From assembly GCA_017520425.1 (NCBI GenBank), contig JAFXFO010000002.1, forward strand, positions 1 to 64,000: a stretch of DNA of 64,000 bases, given 5' to 3'. This document shows positions 8,501-16,547 of the stretch, one piece after another; position 1 is the stretch's first letter, and each line of letters begins with the position of its first letter. Both the position numbers and the translations under genes were made by a program. Below the pieces are notes generated by a model, which worked only from the letters and a program-made list of their open reading frames with translations, was not told where the DNA came from and made no database searches. This DNA is from Lachnospiraceae bacterium (lineage in GTDB: Bacteria > Bacillota > Clostridia > Lachnospirales > Lachnospiraceae).

Positions 8501-9703
8501 ATGAAGAAAAAAGACTTGTATACCACCGGAGAGCTGGCAAAGTTAACCGGGGTATCCTATAAAACCATACGACATTATTATGAAAGCGGGCTGCTGACAC
8601 CGGAGAAGGTGGAGGAAAATAAGTATAAGAAATTCGGTCAGGCAGCAGTGGAGCAACTTCAGAAGATATTGATGCTAAAATATCTGGACTTTTCATTGGA
8701 AGATATCAGTGAAATGCTAAAAAAGGAAGAGCCTGCGGAAGCCTTTGTCAGGCAGGCAGAGCTTTTAAGAAAGAGAAAGGAACATCTGGAGCATGTGCTT
8801 CAGGCCGTGGAAGAGATTCAAAGGCTGGAAGCGGATAACCAATGGGAAAAGATGCTGGATATTATACATTTGGTCACTTGGAAGGAGGAGCTGGTAAAAC
8901 AGTATGAGGTAAGTGACAACCTGCAGAAGCGTATCAATCTCCATGCATACAGTACAGCTAAGGAACCTTGGTTTGCCTGGGTGTTGGAGGGCCTGGAGCT
9001 GAAGCCGGGCATGAAAATCCTAGAGCTGGGTTGTGGTACTGGTGCTTTGTGGACCAGTCAGAAGGAGCTTTTGCCAGAGGATTTAGAGATAGTACTGACT
9101 GATTTGTCAGAGGGAATGCTGGAAGCCGCAAAATCAGAAATTGCTCAGTTTCACGAATATTTTGATGCAAAGAGAATCCGCTTTGTGTTTTTACAACTAC
9201 AGGCAGAGGATTTTGTAAGCCAAGATCGTCAGTACGACCGAATTCTGGCGAATCATTTGCTTTTTTATATACCGGATGAGAAGCGCCCACAGGTACTGGA
9301 AAACTGCGCCAAGGCATTAAAGGAAGATGGCATGTTTTACGCATCTACAGTAGGATGCAACCACATGAAGGAGTTGCATGAATTGGTGCAGGAATTTGAT
9401 GCGAGAATAAAAATGCCCAAATGGTTAACAAAATCTTTTACATTAGAGAATGGGGGAGAGCAGCTTCAAAAGATATTTGCAAAGGTGGATGTGGAGGAGC
9501 ATAAGGATGATTTACTGGTGCCGGATGTGAATGCCATATATCATTATGTAGAATCCTGCCCGGGCGGAACAAAGGATATTTTGGCAGAATGTGGAGAGGA
9601 ATTTTTAAGCTTCCTAAAAGAACGGATTAGTCCGGAAAATCCCTTCTTTTGCCACAAGAGTACCGGTTCATTTCGGGCGTTTTTGAATAGAAAGGGGAAA
9701 TAG
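8501..9703 (+). CDS. MerR-family regulator fused to a SAM methyltransferase
   Basis: 400 residues. A MerR winged helix comes first (about 6-75; YTTGELAKLTGVS then IRHYYESGLLTP), then a coiled-coil dimerisation helix (about 80-120), then a class I methyltransferase domain from about 160 (motif I ILELGCGTGALW, then VLTDLSEGML). In classical MerR proteins the C-terminus senses an effector. Here a methyltransferase fold takes that place, either sensing SAM or a substrate or acting as an enzyme. ATG 8501 follows GAGAGAAGGC. The next gene, 9706, resembles the methyltransferase part without the MerR part. A second MerR-methyltransferase lies at 54568. Confidence 0.82.
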   Translation: MKKKDLYTTGELAKLTGVSYKTIRHYYESGLLTPEKVEENKYKKFGQAAVEQLQKILMLKYLDFSLEDISEMLKKEEPAEAFVRQAELLRKRKEHLEHVLQAVEEIQRLEADNQWEKMLDIIHLVTWKEELVKQYEVSDNLQKRINLHAYSTAKEPWFAWVLEGLELKPGMKILELGCGTGALWTSQKELLPEDLEIVLTDLSEGMLEAAKSEIAQFHEYFDAKRIRFVFLQLQAEDFVSQDRQYDRILANHLLFYIPDEKRPQVLENCAKALKEDGMFYASTVGCNHMKELHELVQEFDARIKMPKWLTKSFTLENGGEQLQKIFAKVDVEEHKDDLLVPDVNAIYHYVESCPGGTKDILAECGEEFLSFLKERISPENPFFCHKSTGSFRAFLNRKGK

Positions 9704-9705
9704 AA

Positions 9706-10506
9706 TTGGTTGATACGAATAACATGTCCTGCGAAAGGATATTAAAGGAACAATATAAAAATGATGACAATCTTAAACTGCGAAGAAGTTTACATGACAA
9801 ATACAGTGTAAATAAGATAGGATTTCAAAAGTGGATGTTTGAACAATATCCTTTTTATCCAAAGATGAAAATCTTAGAATTAGGCAGTGGGAACGGTGAA
9901 TTGTGGAATCATTATTTTGAAAATGAGACTTTGTTAGGCTATGGTATGGACATTACATTATCCGATTTTTCAGAGGGGATGGTTGCCCATATGCAAAAGA
10001 AATATTGTGATGAAAGAATATCTGTGAAAAAAATTGATATTACAGATATTCCATTTGAAAATGAAACCTTTGATCTTATTATAGCAAATTCTATGTTATA
10101 TCATGTAAGGGATATCGATTTGGCTCTTTCAGAGGTAAGGCGCGTTTTGAAAAAAGGAGGTTCCTTTTATTGCTCTACATTAGGCATTCATGGTATGACA
10201 CAATATCTTTATTCGGCACTGGATGAATTAGGTATTTCACATACCCCGGAATCTAATATATCCTTTACGTTACAGAATGGAATACAGTTACTTAAAAAGC
10301 AATTTGGAAAAGTGGAACGATGTGATTATGAGGATGCATTAGAGATTGATAAAGTCGAGGATTATCTGGAGTATATTTATTCCATGGCGTCTATGCAGGG
10401 ACTGGCGCAGAAATATTATGATACTTTGTTAGATTACTTTAATTCCAAAAAGGAAAATGGATACCTGCATGTACCAAAAGAATACGGAATGTTTGTATGT
10501 GAATAG
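9706..10506 (+). CDS. Class I SAM methyltransferase, sister of the MerR-fused domain
   Basis: 266 residues. Motif I is ILELGSGNGELW, then DITLSDFSEGM, then FDLIIANSMLYHV and a KKGGSFYCST strand. The LW after motif I and the DFSEGM block match the methyltransferase half of the preceding MerR fusion, so this looks like a duplicated domain that never had or has lost the regulator part. It begins 3 bases after the previous stop with TTG 9706, supported by AAAGGGGAAA; ATG 9724 is a possible later start with a poorer site. It is more AT-rich than its neighbour. It is probably co-transcribed with 8501, and its substrate is unknown. Confidence 0.78.
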   Translation: MVDTNNMSCERILKEQYKNDDNLKLRRSLHDKYSVNKIGFQKWMFEQYPFYPKMKILELGSGNGELWNHYFENETLLGYGMDITLSDFSEGMVAHMQKKYCDERISVKKIDITDIPFENETFDLIIANSMLYHVRDIDLALSEVRRVLKKGGSFYCSTLGIHGMTQYLYSALDELGISHTPESNISFTLQNGIQLLKKQFGKVERCDYEDALEIDKVEDYLEYIYSMASMQGLAQKYYDTLLDYFNSKKENGYLHVPKEYGMFVCE

Positions 10507-10513
10507 TAAGGTG

Positions 10514-10542
10514 TTGACAAAATTTATTAACGGTGCTATATT
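10514..10542 (+). promoter_or_regulatory. Promoter of thrS
   Basis: TTGACA (10514-10519) and TATATT (10537-10542) with a 17-bp spacer, directly upstream of the T-box leader. Confidence 0.85.
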
Positions 10543-10549
10543 ACAACCA

Positions 10550-10812
10550 ATAACATAAGAAAAGCGTCGACGGAAAAGAGTAGTTGGTGGGAATCATCCA
10601 GAGAGAGCGGCAAATGGTGGAAGCCGCTTATGAGGAAACTTTACGAAAACCATTCCAGAGCTGTAGCACCCAAGGTTTTAGGACAGATAAGTGCTACCGT
10701 AGCCCGCGTTAAGGGATAGGATTTGATGGAATCCGAAGTGAAAAGTTAAGGTGGAACCGTGCTAAATGCACCCTTAGGATACACGAAGTGTATTCTTGGG
10801 GTGCTTTTCTTA
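10550..10812 (+). ncRNA. T-box riboswitch (threonine) with terminator
   Basis: A complete T-box leader. It has a stem I region with AGAGAGAGCGGC and GGTGGAAGCCGC, a probable specifier ACC (Thr) at 10649-10651 followed by the usual A, and the T-box sequence AAGGTGGAACCGTG (10748-10761). The terminator runs 10768-10812: GCACCC pairs with GGGTGC through a long GATACAC/GTGTATT stem, then TTTTCTT. The TGGA of the antiterminator bulge would pair with the UCCA end of an uncharged tRNA, fitting the U discriminator usual for tRNA-Thr. Uncharged tRNA-Thr should stabilise the antiterminator and turn on thrS. Confidence 0.95.
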
Positions 10813-10844
10813 TGTTAACAATTATCTGAAAGGAGACATAAGAA

Positions 10845-12596
10845 ATGAAGGTACTATTAAAAGACGGCAGTATTTACGAAGGTAACTTTGAGCAAAAGGA
10901 GGTACAGGAGGCGTTTTGGCATACCAGTGCGCATATTTTGGCACAGGCGGTGAAGCGTTTGTATCCTAACGTGAAGTGCGGCATCGGTCCTGCCATCGAG
11001 AACGGTTTTTACTATGATTTTGACTTCGACTTCCCCTTTGGTGAGGAGCATCTGGCAGCAGTGGAGGAGGAGATGCAGAAAATCGTGAAGGAATCCCTGT
11101 CCCTGCAGGTGAAGGAAATGAGCAGGGAGGATGCCCTAAGCTTTATGGAAAAGATGCAGGAGCCCTACAAAATGGAGATGATTCAGGGGCTGCCCGAGGG
11201 AGAGAAAATCAGCTTTTACCGCCAGGGAGATTATGTGGAATTTTGTGCAGGTCCCCATATTTCCAATACCTGTCAGGTCAAGGCCATCAAGCTTTTGAGT
11301 GTGGCCGGTGCATATTGGAGAGGGGATGAAAAGAACCCTGTGCTTACGAGAATCTACGGTATTTCCTTCCCCAAGGCATCGGAGCTTGCCCGGTATTTGA
11401 ATATGCTGGAGGAGGCGAAAAAGCGTGACCACAGAAAGCTGGGCAAGGAGCTGGGACTCTTCGCCCTCATGGAAGAGGGGCCGGGACTTCCCTTCTTTTT
11501 ACCCAAGGGCTTGATTTTAAAGAATTTGCTCATTGATTATTGGAGAAAAATCCATGACAGAGAGGGTTATGTGGAGATTTCCACGCCCATTATGCTGAAT
11601 AAGCATTTGTGGGAGACCTCCGGACATTGGGACAATTATCGTGAAAATATGTATACACTTGAGGTGGACGAGGAGGAATTTGCCATTAAGCCTATGAGCT
11701 GTCCGGGAGGTATGTTGGTTTACAAGTCTCAGCCTCATTCCTACAGAGATCTGCCTATGAGAGTGGGCGAGTTAGGCATCGTGCATCGTAACGAAAAGTC
11801 CGGTACCCTGCATGGTCTCATGCGTGCCAGATGCTTCCAACAGGATGATGCCCATATCTTTATGACACAGGAACAGGTGATTCCGGAAATCGTAAATGTG
11901 GCAAGACTGATTGATGAAGTGTACAAAAAGTTTGGTTTTGAATATGCGGTAGAGCTTTCTACCAGACCGGAAAACAGTATCGGTAGCGACGAGGATTGGG
12001 AGCTGGCTACGGAGGCTCTTGCCAAGGCCATGGAATCCATTAACGTGCCCTATGTGGTGAACGAAGGGGACGGTGCCTTCTACGGTCCCAAGCTGGACTT
12101 CCACTTAAAGGACTCCATCGGCAGAACTTGGCAGTGCGGAACGATTCAGTTGGATTTCCAGCTGCCCCAGCGATTTGGTGCGGAATATATCGGTGCGGAC
12201 GGTGAAAAGCATCGCCCCATTATGATTCACCGCGTACTGTTCGGCTCCATCGAGCGTTTCATCGGAATCTTAATTGAGCACTTTGCGGGCAAATTCCCGG
12301 CTTGGCTGGCACCCGTGCAGGTAAAATTGCTGCCCGTATCGGATAAGTATCTGGACTATGCACAGAAGGTGATGGAAGATATGAAAGCGAAGGGTATCCG
12401 AGTGGAAATCGACAAGCGCAGCGAGAAGCTGGGCTACAAAATCCGTGAAGCCCGCATGGATAAGGTGCCCTTCATGGCCATCCTGGGCGAAAAGGAGCAG
12501 GCAAACGGTACGATTTCCGTGCGTATGCGAGATGCTGAAGAGGATAAACAGGATTTAGGAGAAATGAAGATTGAAGAACTGCTGAAGCTGTTTTAG
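10845..12596 (+). CDS. thrS: Threonyl-tRNA synthetase lacking the TGS domain
   Basis: 583 residues against about 640 for full-length ThrRS. The N-terminal TGS domain is absent, and the protein starts almost at the editing domain, whose HTSAHILAQAV holds the HxxxH motif. The class II catalytic core shows MSCPGGM, the motif 2 region HRNEKSGTLHGLMRARCFQQDD, and motif 3 HRVLFGSIERFIG. The anticodon-binding domain begins near LAPVQVKLLPVS. It charges tRNA-Thr with threonine in the cytoplasm. AAAGGAGACATAAGAA precedes the ATG. The T-box leader upstream controls it. Confidence 0.96.
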   Translation: MKVLLKDGSIYEGNFEQKEVQEAFWHTSAHILAQAVKRLYPNVKCGIGPAIENGFYYDFDFDFPFGEEHLAAVEEEMQKIVKESLSLQVKEMSREDALSFMEKMQEPYKMEMIQGLPEGEKISFYRQGDYVEFCAGPHISNTCQVKAIKLLSVAGAYWRGDEKNPVLTRIYGISFPKASELARYLNMLEEAKKRDHRKLGKELGLFALMEEGPGLPFFLPKGLILKNLLIDYWRKIHDREGYVEISTPIMLNKHLWETSGHWDNYRENMYTLEVDEEEFAIKPMSCPGGMLVYKSQPHSYRDLPMRVGELGIVHRNEKSGTLHGLMRARCFQQDDAHIFMTQEQVIPEIVNVARLIDEVYKKFGFEYAVELSTRPENSIGSDEDWELATEALAKAMESINVPYVVNEGDGAFYGPKLDFHLKDSIGRTWQCGTIQLDFQLPQRFGAEYIGADGEKHRPIMIHRVLFGSIERFIGILIEHFAGKFPAWLAPVQVKLLPVSDKYLDYAQKVMEDMKAKGIRVEIDKRSEKLGYKIREARMDKVPFMAILGEKEQANGTISVRMRDAEEDKQDLGEMKIEELLKLF

Positions 12597-12637
12597 TGTC
12601 TCAATTCACTGATTGGAACCATTCAATTACTTACAAT

Positions 12638-12799
12638 AAAAACAATATGGGACATAATTTCCTGCAAGCAAGGTCTTGCAAAACGTCGCCCCTTAGCGAG
12701 GTCCTAAGCCGAACTTGTTCGGCACGAGCTTAGTGGCGCTACGTTTTGGACGAAGCGAGAGCGCCCTTGCGGTAGGATGTTATGTCCCTAATTGTTTTT
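12638..12799 (+). ncRNA. Structured element copy 1 (conserved core, variable outer stem)
   Basis: The outer stem pairs AAAAACAAT and GGGACATAA (12638-12657) with TTATGTCCC and ATTGTTTTT (12780-12799). Inside are GCAAGG/CCTTGC, AAAACGT/ACGTTTT, a GCC/GGC step, CTAAGC/GCTTAG, a CCGAAC-TT-GTTCGG hairpin and GC-GAGA-GC. The core words CCTTAGCGAGGT, CGAGCTTAGTG, GCTACGTTTT and ACGAAGCG recur in copies 2 (17.5 kb) and 3 (39.2 kb), while the outer stems share no sequence. It lies between convergent thrS and the J-protein gene. I do not recognise the family. Strand is given by analogy with the other two copies, which follow plus-strand genes. Confidence 0.8.
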
Positions 12800-12808
12800 G
12801 AATATGTA

Positions 12809-12842
12809 AAAAGGGTCCCAATCAGCAAATCGGGACCCTTTT
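12809..12842. terminator. Bidirectional terminator between thrS and the J-protein gene
   Basis: AAAAGGGTCCC (12809-12819) pairs with GGGACCCTTTT (12832-12842), giving A and T runs on both sides. It overlaps the stop codon of the minus-strand gene. Confidence 0.85.
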
Positions 12843-14091
12843 ATTTCCTCTTCTCCCGGTTTTCCTCGATCATCATCATCAGGATCTCCCGTTCGTTTCG
12901 GTAATGATTTTGCTTTTCGTACTCAGCCATGACCTCTTCCATCACATCCTCCAGGATTGGGGAGTTGGGATGGTTACTTTCTAAAAGATAGCCCAGTAAC
13001 TCGAAGGTATAAGGCGAATTGATAATACGAACTTGATAGCGGAAAGTATTGTTGATGCGTTTGCCATAGCCATCCCGTGCCGGATCACAGTGGAGTAGCT
13101 CCAGGACATGGGATGTATTGGTCAAGTCAAAGGCATCCATAAGCCAGCGCCTCAGCTTCTCCCGATCGGGCTCTTCCGGTTCCAATATTTCCAGAAGATT
13201 GCGATAAATGTAAAAAGCATACCGTTCGCTTATGAGATAATCATGCTTCTCCATATCATAACAGTCAAAATACTTATGAGCAGAACGTTCAAAAGCAGAT
13301 TGAAGCGGTGCAATCACCTCTTTTTTGTAGATATGCTCAGAAAACTCATCCTGTGCATAACAGCTACCTCCATTTTGGTCAAAGGTACCATATACAATAT
13401 TTAAGTAATTATATAGCCAAATCGGCAGCTTACGATAGGGATGTTTCGGGTCCTTTATGGATTCCTCCAGTTTCTGTTCAATCACTGCAGTAAAAACCTT
13501 CAGAAAGCCCGGGTCGTACTGACGTTTCAAAAAATCCCGGCTAAAGAAATACTTCTTCCAGGCAGTGGGGTAGAGGACCATGGCCTTTTTATCCAGCATT
13601 TTTTTCAGCTGCAGGATCAGCGGGTCACTCTCCCAAGGGTCAACCGCATGCTGTTCTACAAGGCTTAGGAAGTCCGCATCCGCCTGGACGGTTTTGCGCT
13701 CAGTAACAGGAGTTTGGCTCGCCCCATTAGGTGCCTGAGCTGGCTTTGAGGGAGTTTTGTTTTCCGCAACAGGTGCCTGGGCAGGTTCCGGTGCTTCGGG
13801 TTGTTCTTTCGGCTTCTTAGTAGACCCGGAAAATCCCCAGCTTATTTGCTCCGGCGGAATATCCAAGGTCTCAAGGTCAGGTTGCTTGGTCTTTTCTTCT
13901 GCTTGGACCTTTTCTTCGTAAGCCTTCTTGCGTTTACACTGAGCTACCAGAAATTTATAAGCATGATGCAGCTCCTGAAACTGTTCCGGATGGGTTTCCG
14001 GGTGATAGAGCTTGCTCTTCTCGGCATAAGCCTTCTTTATTAAGTTAATGTCATCTGTGGGGGGAATACCCATTAGCTCCCAATAACTCAC
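12841..14091 (-). CDS. J-domain protein with HPE in place of HPD
   Basis: 416 residues. An N-terminal J-domain (about 2-60: YWELMGIPPT, then IKKAYAEKSK, YHPETHPEQF, ELHHAYKFLV) is followed by a Pro/Ala/Lys-rich linker (about 65-135) and a long helical region of unknown fold. The canonical HPD tripeptide that drives Hsp70 ATPase is HPE here. The start is GTG 14091, directly after the TAA of the upstream Hsp70 gene, so the two are translationally coupled. It is probably the dedicated co-chaperone of that HscC-like Hsp70. Family knowledge suggests HPE variants accompany HscC-type Hsp70s, but I cannot verify that here. Confidence 0.8.
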   Translation of the reverse strand: MSYWELMGIPPTDDINLIKKAYAEKSKLYHPETHPEQFQELHHAYKFLVAQCKRKKAYEEKVQAEEKTKQPDLETLDIPPEQISWGFSGSTKKPKEQPEAPEPAQAPVAENKTPSKPAQAPNGASQTPVTERKTVQADADFLSLVEQHAVDPWESDPLILQLKKMLDKKAMVLYPTAWKKYFFSRDFLKRQYDPGFLKVFTAVIEQKLEESIKDPKHPYRKLPIWLYNYLNIVYGTFDQNGGSCYAQDEFSEHIYKKEVIAPLQSAFERSAHKYFDCYDMEKHDYLISERYAFYIYRNLLEILEPEEPDREKLRRWLMDAFDLTNTSHVLELLHCDPARDGYGKRINNTFRYQVRIINSPYTFELLGYLLESNHPNSPILEDVMEEVMAEYEKQNHYRNEREILMMMIEENREKRK

Positions 14092-15846
14092 TTAGTCCTC
14101 CGTGGTATCGTCCATTAACTTTGAAATGATATCATCATCTCCGAAAAAGTCCGTATTGATGGTCATCTCCAGTTGTAACAACCGGGCAATGGTGTCCTTT
14201 CGCATTTTTTGGACAGCAATCAGGCTATCCTCTGGCAAAGCCTTGCTGTAGGTTTCGATGATATTTGCTAAGGCAAATTTATTGGCACCGTCCGCCTGGG
14301 TATAAAGTCTTTGGGCCCAGGCCAGAATCCGTCGGTTCTCTTCCTCAAACTTCTGCAGAATATTCTGTTCCTTCAGTGCCAGGCGTTTTTGCTCGATTTC
14401 CTCAGGAGTCAGCAGTGTAGCCTTTTGCGTAACCACCGCTTCCAGGGAATGGTCACCGATCAGGTCCTTGGCAGTTACCACCAGGAGACCATCGATATCA
14501 TAGGAAAAGGTGACCAGGGCGCGGGTATCTCCCTTTTCGTTAGGGGTAATATCCAGTAGAAAGGCCCCAAGGTCCAGATTGTCCATGCACCAATATTCTT
14601 CTCCCTGATATACATGAATGCTCAGATGCTCCTGAAAAGGAACCAGACCACTGAAGACCTGGGACTTGGAAGTGGGAAGCATACTGTTTTTGGGGATAAT
14701 CACGGAAAGAGAAGGATACTTGTCCGACTTATCGTTCTTGCTGGCGATTCCTAAGGAGAAGGGGCACACATCGGTCATAACGATGTCGCTGATTTCGCTT
14801 TCTCTGTTAATAATACCGGTCAGCACGCCGGCACCGTACCCTACCAGATAGTCTCCTTCCGGGTCTATGGTAAGGGGCCGCTGAAACAGGGCAGAAAGGT
14901 ACTTCTGTACCACAGGCATCTTGCAACTTCCGCCTACCAGGATGATTTCCTCCACATCTTCCAGTTCTATTTTTGCACCCCGCAGGGCATCGTTTAATAC
15001 TTCTTTCATCTGTACCAGTACCTGGGAGGTGACCTGTAGCAGCTCCTTGGTACTGTACACTGTTTCGTATTTTTGGTCATCTATGTTTACACGCATGGTG
15101 ACAGAGTCGTTTTCCGTTAAAGCTTTTTTCACATTCTCTGCGGTCCATAGGATATTTTCACGGGTGGATTTGCGAAGGTTGTTAAAGCTCAGTCCGGTCT
15201 TGGTACAAAAATCCTTGGCGATACATAAGTCGAAATCCTTGCCACCCAGCTGATTGTTGCCGGATACAGCCATGATCTCGATGATGTTTTCAAAGCAATC
15301 CACCACAGAGATATCCAGGGTACCGCCACCGAAATCCACCACCAGATGGATACCGTCCACTCTGTCTTCCCTCTTTTTCCACTGCTTGTAGAGAACCGCG
15401 GAAGAGGGCTCGTTCACCAGACGTTTCACCTCTATGCCGGCAATCTGTGCTGCACGCTTGGTGGCTTCTCGCTGGTTGTTATCAAAATAAGCAGGTACGG
15501 AAATCACAGCTTCTGTAATGGGTTCCGCAACTTTTGTCTGTGCATCTGCAATCAGCTTCTTCAGCAAAATGGCAGACAATTCCTCCGGCAGATAGGTTTT
15601 ATCCCCCAGAGTATATTTATAATCCGTGCCCATGTGTCTCTTAAATTCTGCTGCCGTATAATCGGGATGGGAAATCCGGCGCTCCTTGGCGATTTCACCC
15701 ACTAACAGGGTGCCGTCATCATCCACACCCACCACGCTGGGGGTCATATTATGTCCCAGACTGTTGGGTAGCAACTCTACTTTATGGTCCTTCCAAATGG
15801 CGATGAGGCTGTTGGTGGTGCCCAAATCAATTCCTACCAGTGCCAT
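14092..15846 (-). CDS. hscC: Hsp70-family chaperone, HscC-like
   Basis: 584 residues. The actin-like ATPase domain has VGIDLGTTNSLIAIW at the N-terminus, VISVPAYFDNNQREATKRA, VVDFGGGTLDISVV, and EIILVGGSCKMPVVQ. The substrate-binding domain is shorter than in DnaK (about 638 residues), and the typical DnaK C-terminus EEVD/EDK is absent, which fits HscC. Start ATG 15846 is preceded by AAAGGAGG; a longer reading from 15873 has no such site. It acts as an ATP-driven chaperone in the cytoplasm with the J-protein encoded directly after it. Confidence 0.88.
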   Translation of the reverse strand: MALVGIDLGTTNSLIAIWKDHKVELLPNSLGHNMTPSVVGVDDDGTLLVGEIAKERRISHPDYTAAEFKRHMGTDYKYTLGDKTYLPEELSAILLKKLIADAQTKVAEPITEAVISVPAYFDNNQREATKRAAQIAGIEVKRLVNEPSSAVLYKQWKKREDRVDGIHLVVDFGGGTLDISVVDCFENIIEIMAVSGNNQLGGKDFDLCIAKDFCTKTGLSFNNLRKSTRENILWTAENVKKALTENDSVTMRVNIDDQKYETVYSTKELLQVTSQVLVQMKEVLNDALRGAKIELEDVEEIILVGGSCKMPVVQKYLSALFQRPLTIDPEGDYLVGYGAGVLTGIINRESEISDIVMTDVCPFSLGIASKNDKSDKYPSLSVIIPKNSMLPTSKSQVFSGLVPFQEHLSIHVYQGEEYWCMDNLDLGAFLLDITPNEKGDTRALVTFSYDIDGLLVVTAKDLIGDHSLEAVVTQKATLLTPEEIEQKRLALKEQNILQKFEEENRRILAWAQRLYTQADGANKFALANIIETYSKALPEDSLIAVQKMRKDTIARLLQLEMTINTDFFGDDDIISKLMDDTTED

Positions 15847-15883
15847 AAGAGTCCTCCTTTGATTCGTATCCATTCATATTAAT

Positions 15884-15913
15884 ATTATAAAACTTACCAA
15901 TCTATTTTACCAA
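15884..15913 (-). promoter_or_regulatory. Promoter of the hscC/J-protein operon
   Basis: On the minus strand, TTGGTA (15908-15913) and TATAAT (15884-15889) with an 18-bp spacer. Confidence 0.6.
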
Positions 15914-16059
15914 TAAACCATATAAAATGCAAATGACCGGTGGTATAAAAGAAAGGAAGCGTCGGGTCTTGCAAAATCCACCGATTTCGCATAAAATGTT
16001 CCTAGTAGGGAAGCCTTGAGGCACGCCCCAACTCGGAGAAATCAAAAGGAGTACCCGCC

Positions 16060-16419
16060 ATGCTGAAGAACAAAAAACAGATTATGAAATATATTGGCTA
16101 TTTTATTCTCATTGTGATTTTAATCGTCTATGGCATAGTGATGCTGCAGCGTCAGGATGAGGTGGGCGGTATCGTAGGCTTCGGGTTCGGAATCTTCTTG
16201 CTGGTAGCCTGGATGTATAATATCCGGGATGATATGATAGAAGCCAAGAAGCGTAAGGAGCTGCAGGGTAAGGCGCCCAAGGCCACCGAAGAGCTGGCAG
16301 AACAGGTACGCGTCATGAAGAAGAACAATCAGGAGATTCAGGCCATTAAGCTGGTGCGCGAGCAAACCGGCATGTCCCTGTATGATGCCACAAACTACGT
16401 GGAAAGCATAGATAGCTAA
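16060..16419 (+). CDS. Small membrane protein with L7/L12-like C-terminal helix motif
   Basis: 119 residues. Two TM segments (about 9-28 and 34-51) are followed by a charged cytoplasmic tail. The tail ends in IQAIKLVREQTGMSLYDAT, which matches the pattern of the ribosomal protein L7/L12 C-terminal domain (KxxvIKxvREltgLgLkEAkxlVe). Such short membrane proteins with an L7/L12-like tail are seen in Firmicutes without a known role. AAAAGGAGTACCCGCC precedes the ATG. A terminator follows at 16476. Confidence 0.7.
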   Translation: MLKNKKQIMKYIGYFILIVILIVYGIVMLQRQDEVGGIVGFGFGIFLLVAWMYNIRDDMIEAKKRKELQGKAPKATEELAEQVRVMKKNNQEIQAIKLVREQTGMSLYDATNYVESIDS

Positions 16420-16475
16420 GACTCAGTAAAGACCTTTCCAAAGCCATTGAATTAACAGTAAAATTATAGTATCAT

Positions 16476-16511
16476 GCCCGGTAAGCAACCATTGTTTACC
16501 GGGCTTTTCTT
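16476..16511 (+). terminator. Rho-independent terminator
   Basis: GCCCGGTAA (16476-16484) pairs with TTACCGGGC (about 16496-16504), followed by TTTTCTT. It separates the small membrane protein from the exchanger gene. Confidence 0.85.
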
Positions 16512-16547
16512 ATAAGAAAAGCGGCATGGCAGGGAAGGAGTCTGCAT

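Noticed and set aside
12650-12788. Transposon or MITE with terminal inverted repeats
   Set aside because: The terminal arms share no sequence between the three copies, so they cannot be transposase binding sites. No target-site duplication was seen.
15955-16045. Fourth copy of the structured element
   Set aside because: GGGTCTTGCAAAATC resembles part of the core, but the TTAGCGAGG, GAGCTTAG and ACGAAGCG words are missing and no outer stem forms.
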